NCBI GenBank assembly: GCA_041397525.1 | Contig: JAWKWL010000003.1 | Coordinates: forward strand, 186,001 to 250,000 | Length of the DNA stretch: 64,000 bases | Origin: BOKV01 sp041397525 | GTDB taxonomy: Bacteria > Pseudomonadota > Alphaproteobacteria > Rhizobiales > Rhizobiaceae | Direction: 5' to 3' | Shown here: one piece after another, positions 63,758 through 64,000 of the stretch | How the letters are laid out: every line of letters starts with the position of its first letter | Numbering within the stretch: the first letter of the stretch is position 1 | Program-made: the position numbers and the translations under genes | The notes under the pieces: generated by a model | The model's database searches: none | What the model was told of the DNA's origin: nothing | Seen by the model: the letters and a program-made list of their open reading frames with translations, nothing else

Positions 63758-64000
63758 TGGCCAGCACGGCTTCAGGTGGACGGCCAATGACAGCGGAATC
63801 CTCACTGAACACGATGGGGCGTTCGATGAGGATCGGCTCGTGGAACATGGCCTCGAAAAGATCGTCGTCACCGCGAACATTGTCGAGGTCGCGTTCTTTC
63901 CAGGCGGCTTCCTTTCGCCGCATCATGTCGCGCGGCTTGAGAGAAAGCTTGTTCGCCACTTCCCTGAGTTGGTCAACTGATGGCCGCGCTTTCAGGTATT
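63750..64000 (-). CDS. ArsC/Spx-family (arsenate reductase-like) protein, 5' end outside the window
   Basis: C-terminal portion (about 83 residues) of a thioredoxin-fold ArsC-family protein. It reads YLKARPSVDQLREVANKL, then KPRDMMRRKEAAWKE, EAMFHEPILIERPIVFSED and AVIGRPPEAVLAII. The ILIERPIV segment contains the Arg of the glutaredoxin-dependent arsenate reductase site. The catalytic Cys and the start lie beyond the window edge, so true arsenate reductase activity cannot be judged; YffB-type relatives look similar. Confidence 0.88.
   Translation of the reverse strand, partial: YLKARPSVDQLREVANKLSLKPRDMMRRKEAAWKERDLDNVRGDDDLFEAMFHEPILIERPIVFSEDSAVIGRPPEAVLAII

Noticed and set aside
1..64000. 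tRNA genes, CRISPR arrays, insertion sequences
   Set aside because: I found no cloverleaf with a T-arm motif, no regularly spaced repeats and no transposase or terminal inverted repeats.

Overview
The window looks like a Hyphomicrobiales (Rhizobiales-type) alphaproteobacterial chromosome. The evidence is gene content and order: phoR-pstSCAB-phoU-phoB, gcrA, argD-argF-hslO, apaG, a SAM-II riboswitch on metZ, a two-domain-length dCTP deaminase, a class I lysyl-tRNA synthetase, a PodJ-like polarity protein and the Lhr/ligase-associated repair set. There are no rRNA or tRNA genes, CRISPR arrays, transposases or clear prophage genes. The window opens inside a CoxM-type flavoprotein gene (+) and closes inside an ArsC-family gene (-).

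Layout. 0-5.8 kb: CoxM end, TrkH, a nitronate monooxygenase, an unknown anchored protein and PPK2. 6.0-13.7 kb: phosphate sensing and uptake operon. 13.8-18.0 kb: gcrA (-) diverging from argD-argF-hslO (+) across a regulatory region. 18.1-22.9 kb: RND efflux pair. 22.9-26.5 kb: apaG, a CDP-alcohol phosphatidyltransferase, riboswitch-controlled metZ and dcd. 26.5-31.5 kb: pentapeptide protein plus glycosyltransferase, a solute-binding protein, a sterol-desaturase-fold enzyme and a TerB-like protein. 31.7-33.4 kb: lysK. 33.4-46.2 kb: a block in which every gene is broken by small indels. 46.9-51.9 kb: MerR regulator and PodJ-like protein. 52.1-54.3 kb: TauE/SafE, TIGR02186 and DUF3429 membrane proteins. 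54.4-61.1 kb: pdeM-lhr (-) and exonuclease-ligase (+) around an RNase T2 lipoprotein. 61.2-64 kb: DUF6460, histone-deacetylase-family, MATE and ArsC-like genes.

In the 33.4-46.2 kb block I reassembled the reading frames by hand. On the minus strand I recover two acyl-CoA dehydrogenases, a DUF1330 protein, a glutathione S-transferase, thiolase and 3-hydroxyacyl-CoA dehydrogenase/enoyl-CoA hydratase: a fatty-acid beta-oxidation operon ending in an intact terminator. Next to it are a fatty acid desaturase, an SDR, a methyltransferase, a DsbA-fold isomerase, an S24-type regulator and an ExoI/thermonuclease-like protein. Starts, ribosome binding sites, ATGA overlaps, stops and most catalytic motifs survive, while long genes on both sides are clean. 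I favour locally poor sequence or assembly over real decay.

The main regulatory inferences are as follows. A MerR regulator next to the beta-oxidation operon may act through a palindromic TTGACG/ACGTAA-type box found upstream of that operon, upstream of the regulator, and about 43 kb away upstream of the nitronate monooxygenase. The gcrA and podJ upstream regions carry clusters of GANTC methylation sites plus DnaA- and CtrA-like sites, matching a cell-cycle circuit. A two-hairpin element with an intrinsic terminator at 46.54-46.64 kb is a candidate small RNA. I see no single obviously new multi-gene system; the regulon, the RNA candidate and the RNase T2 inside the repair locus are the best leads.
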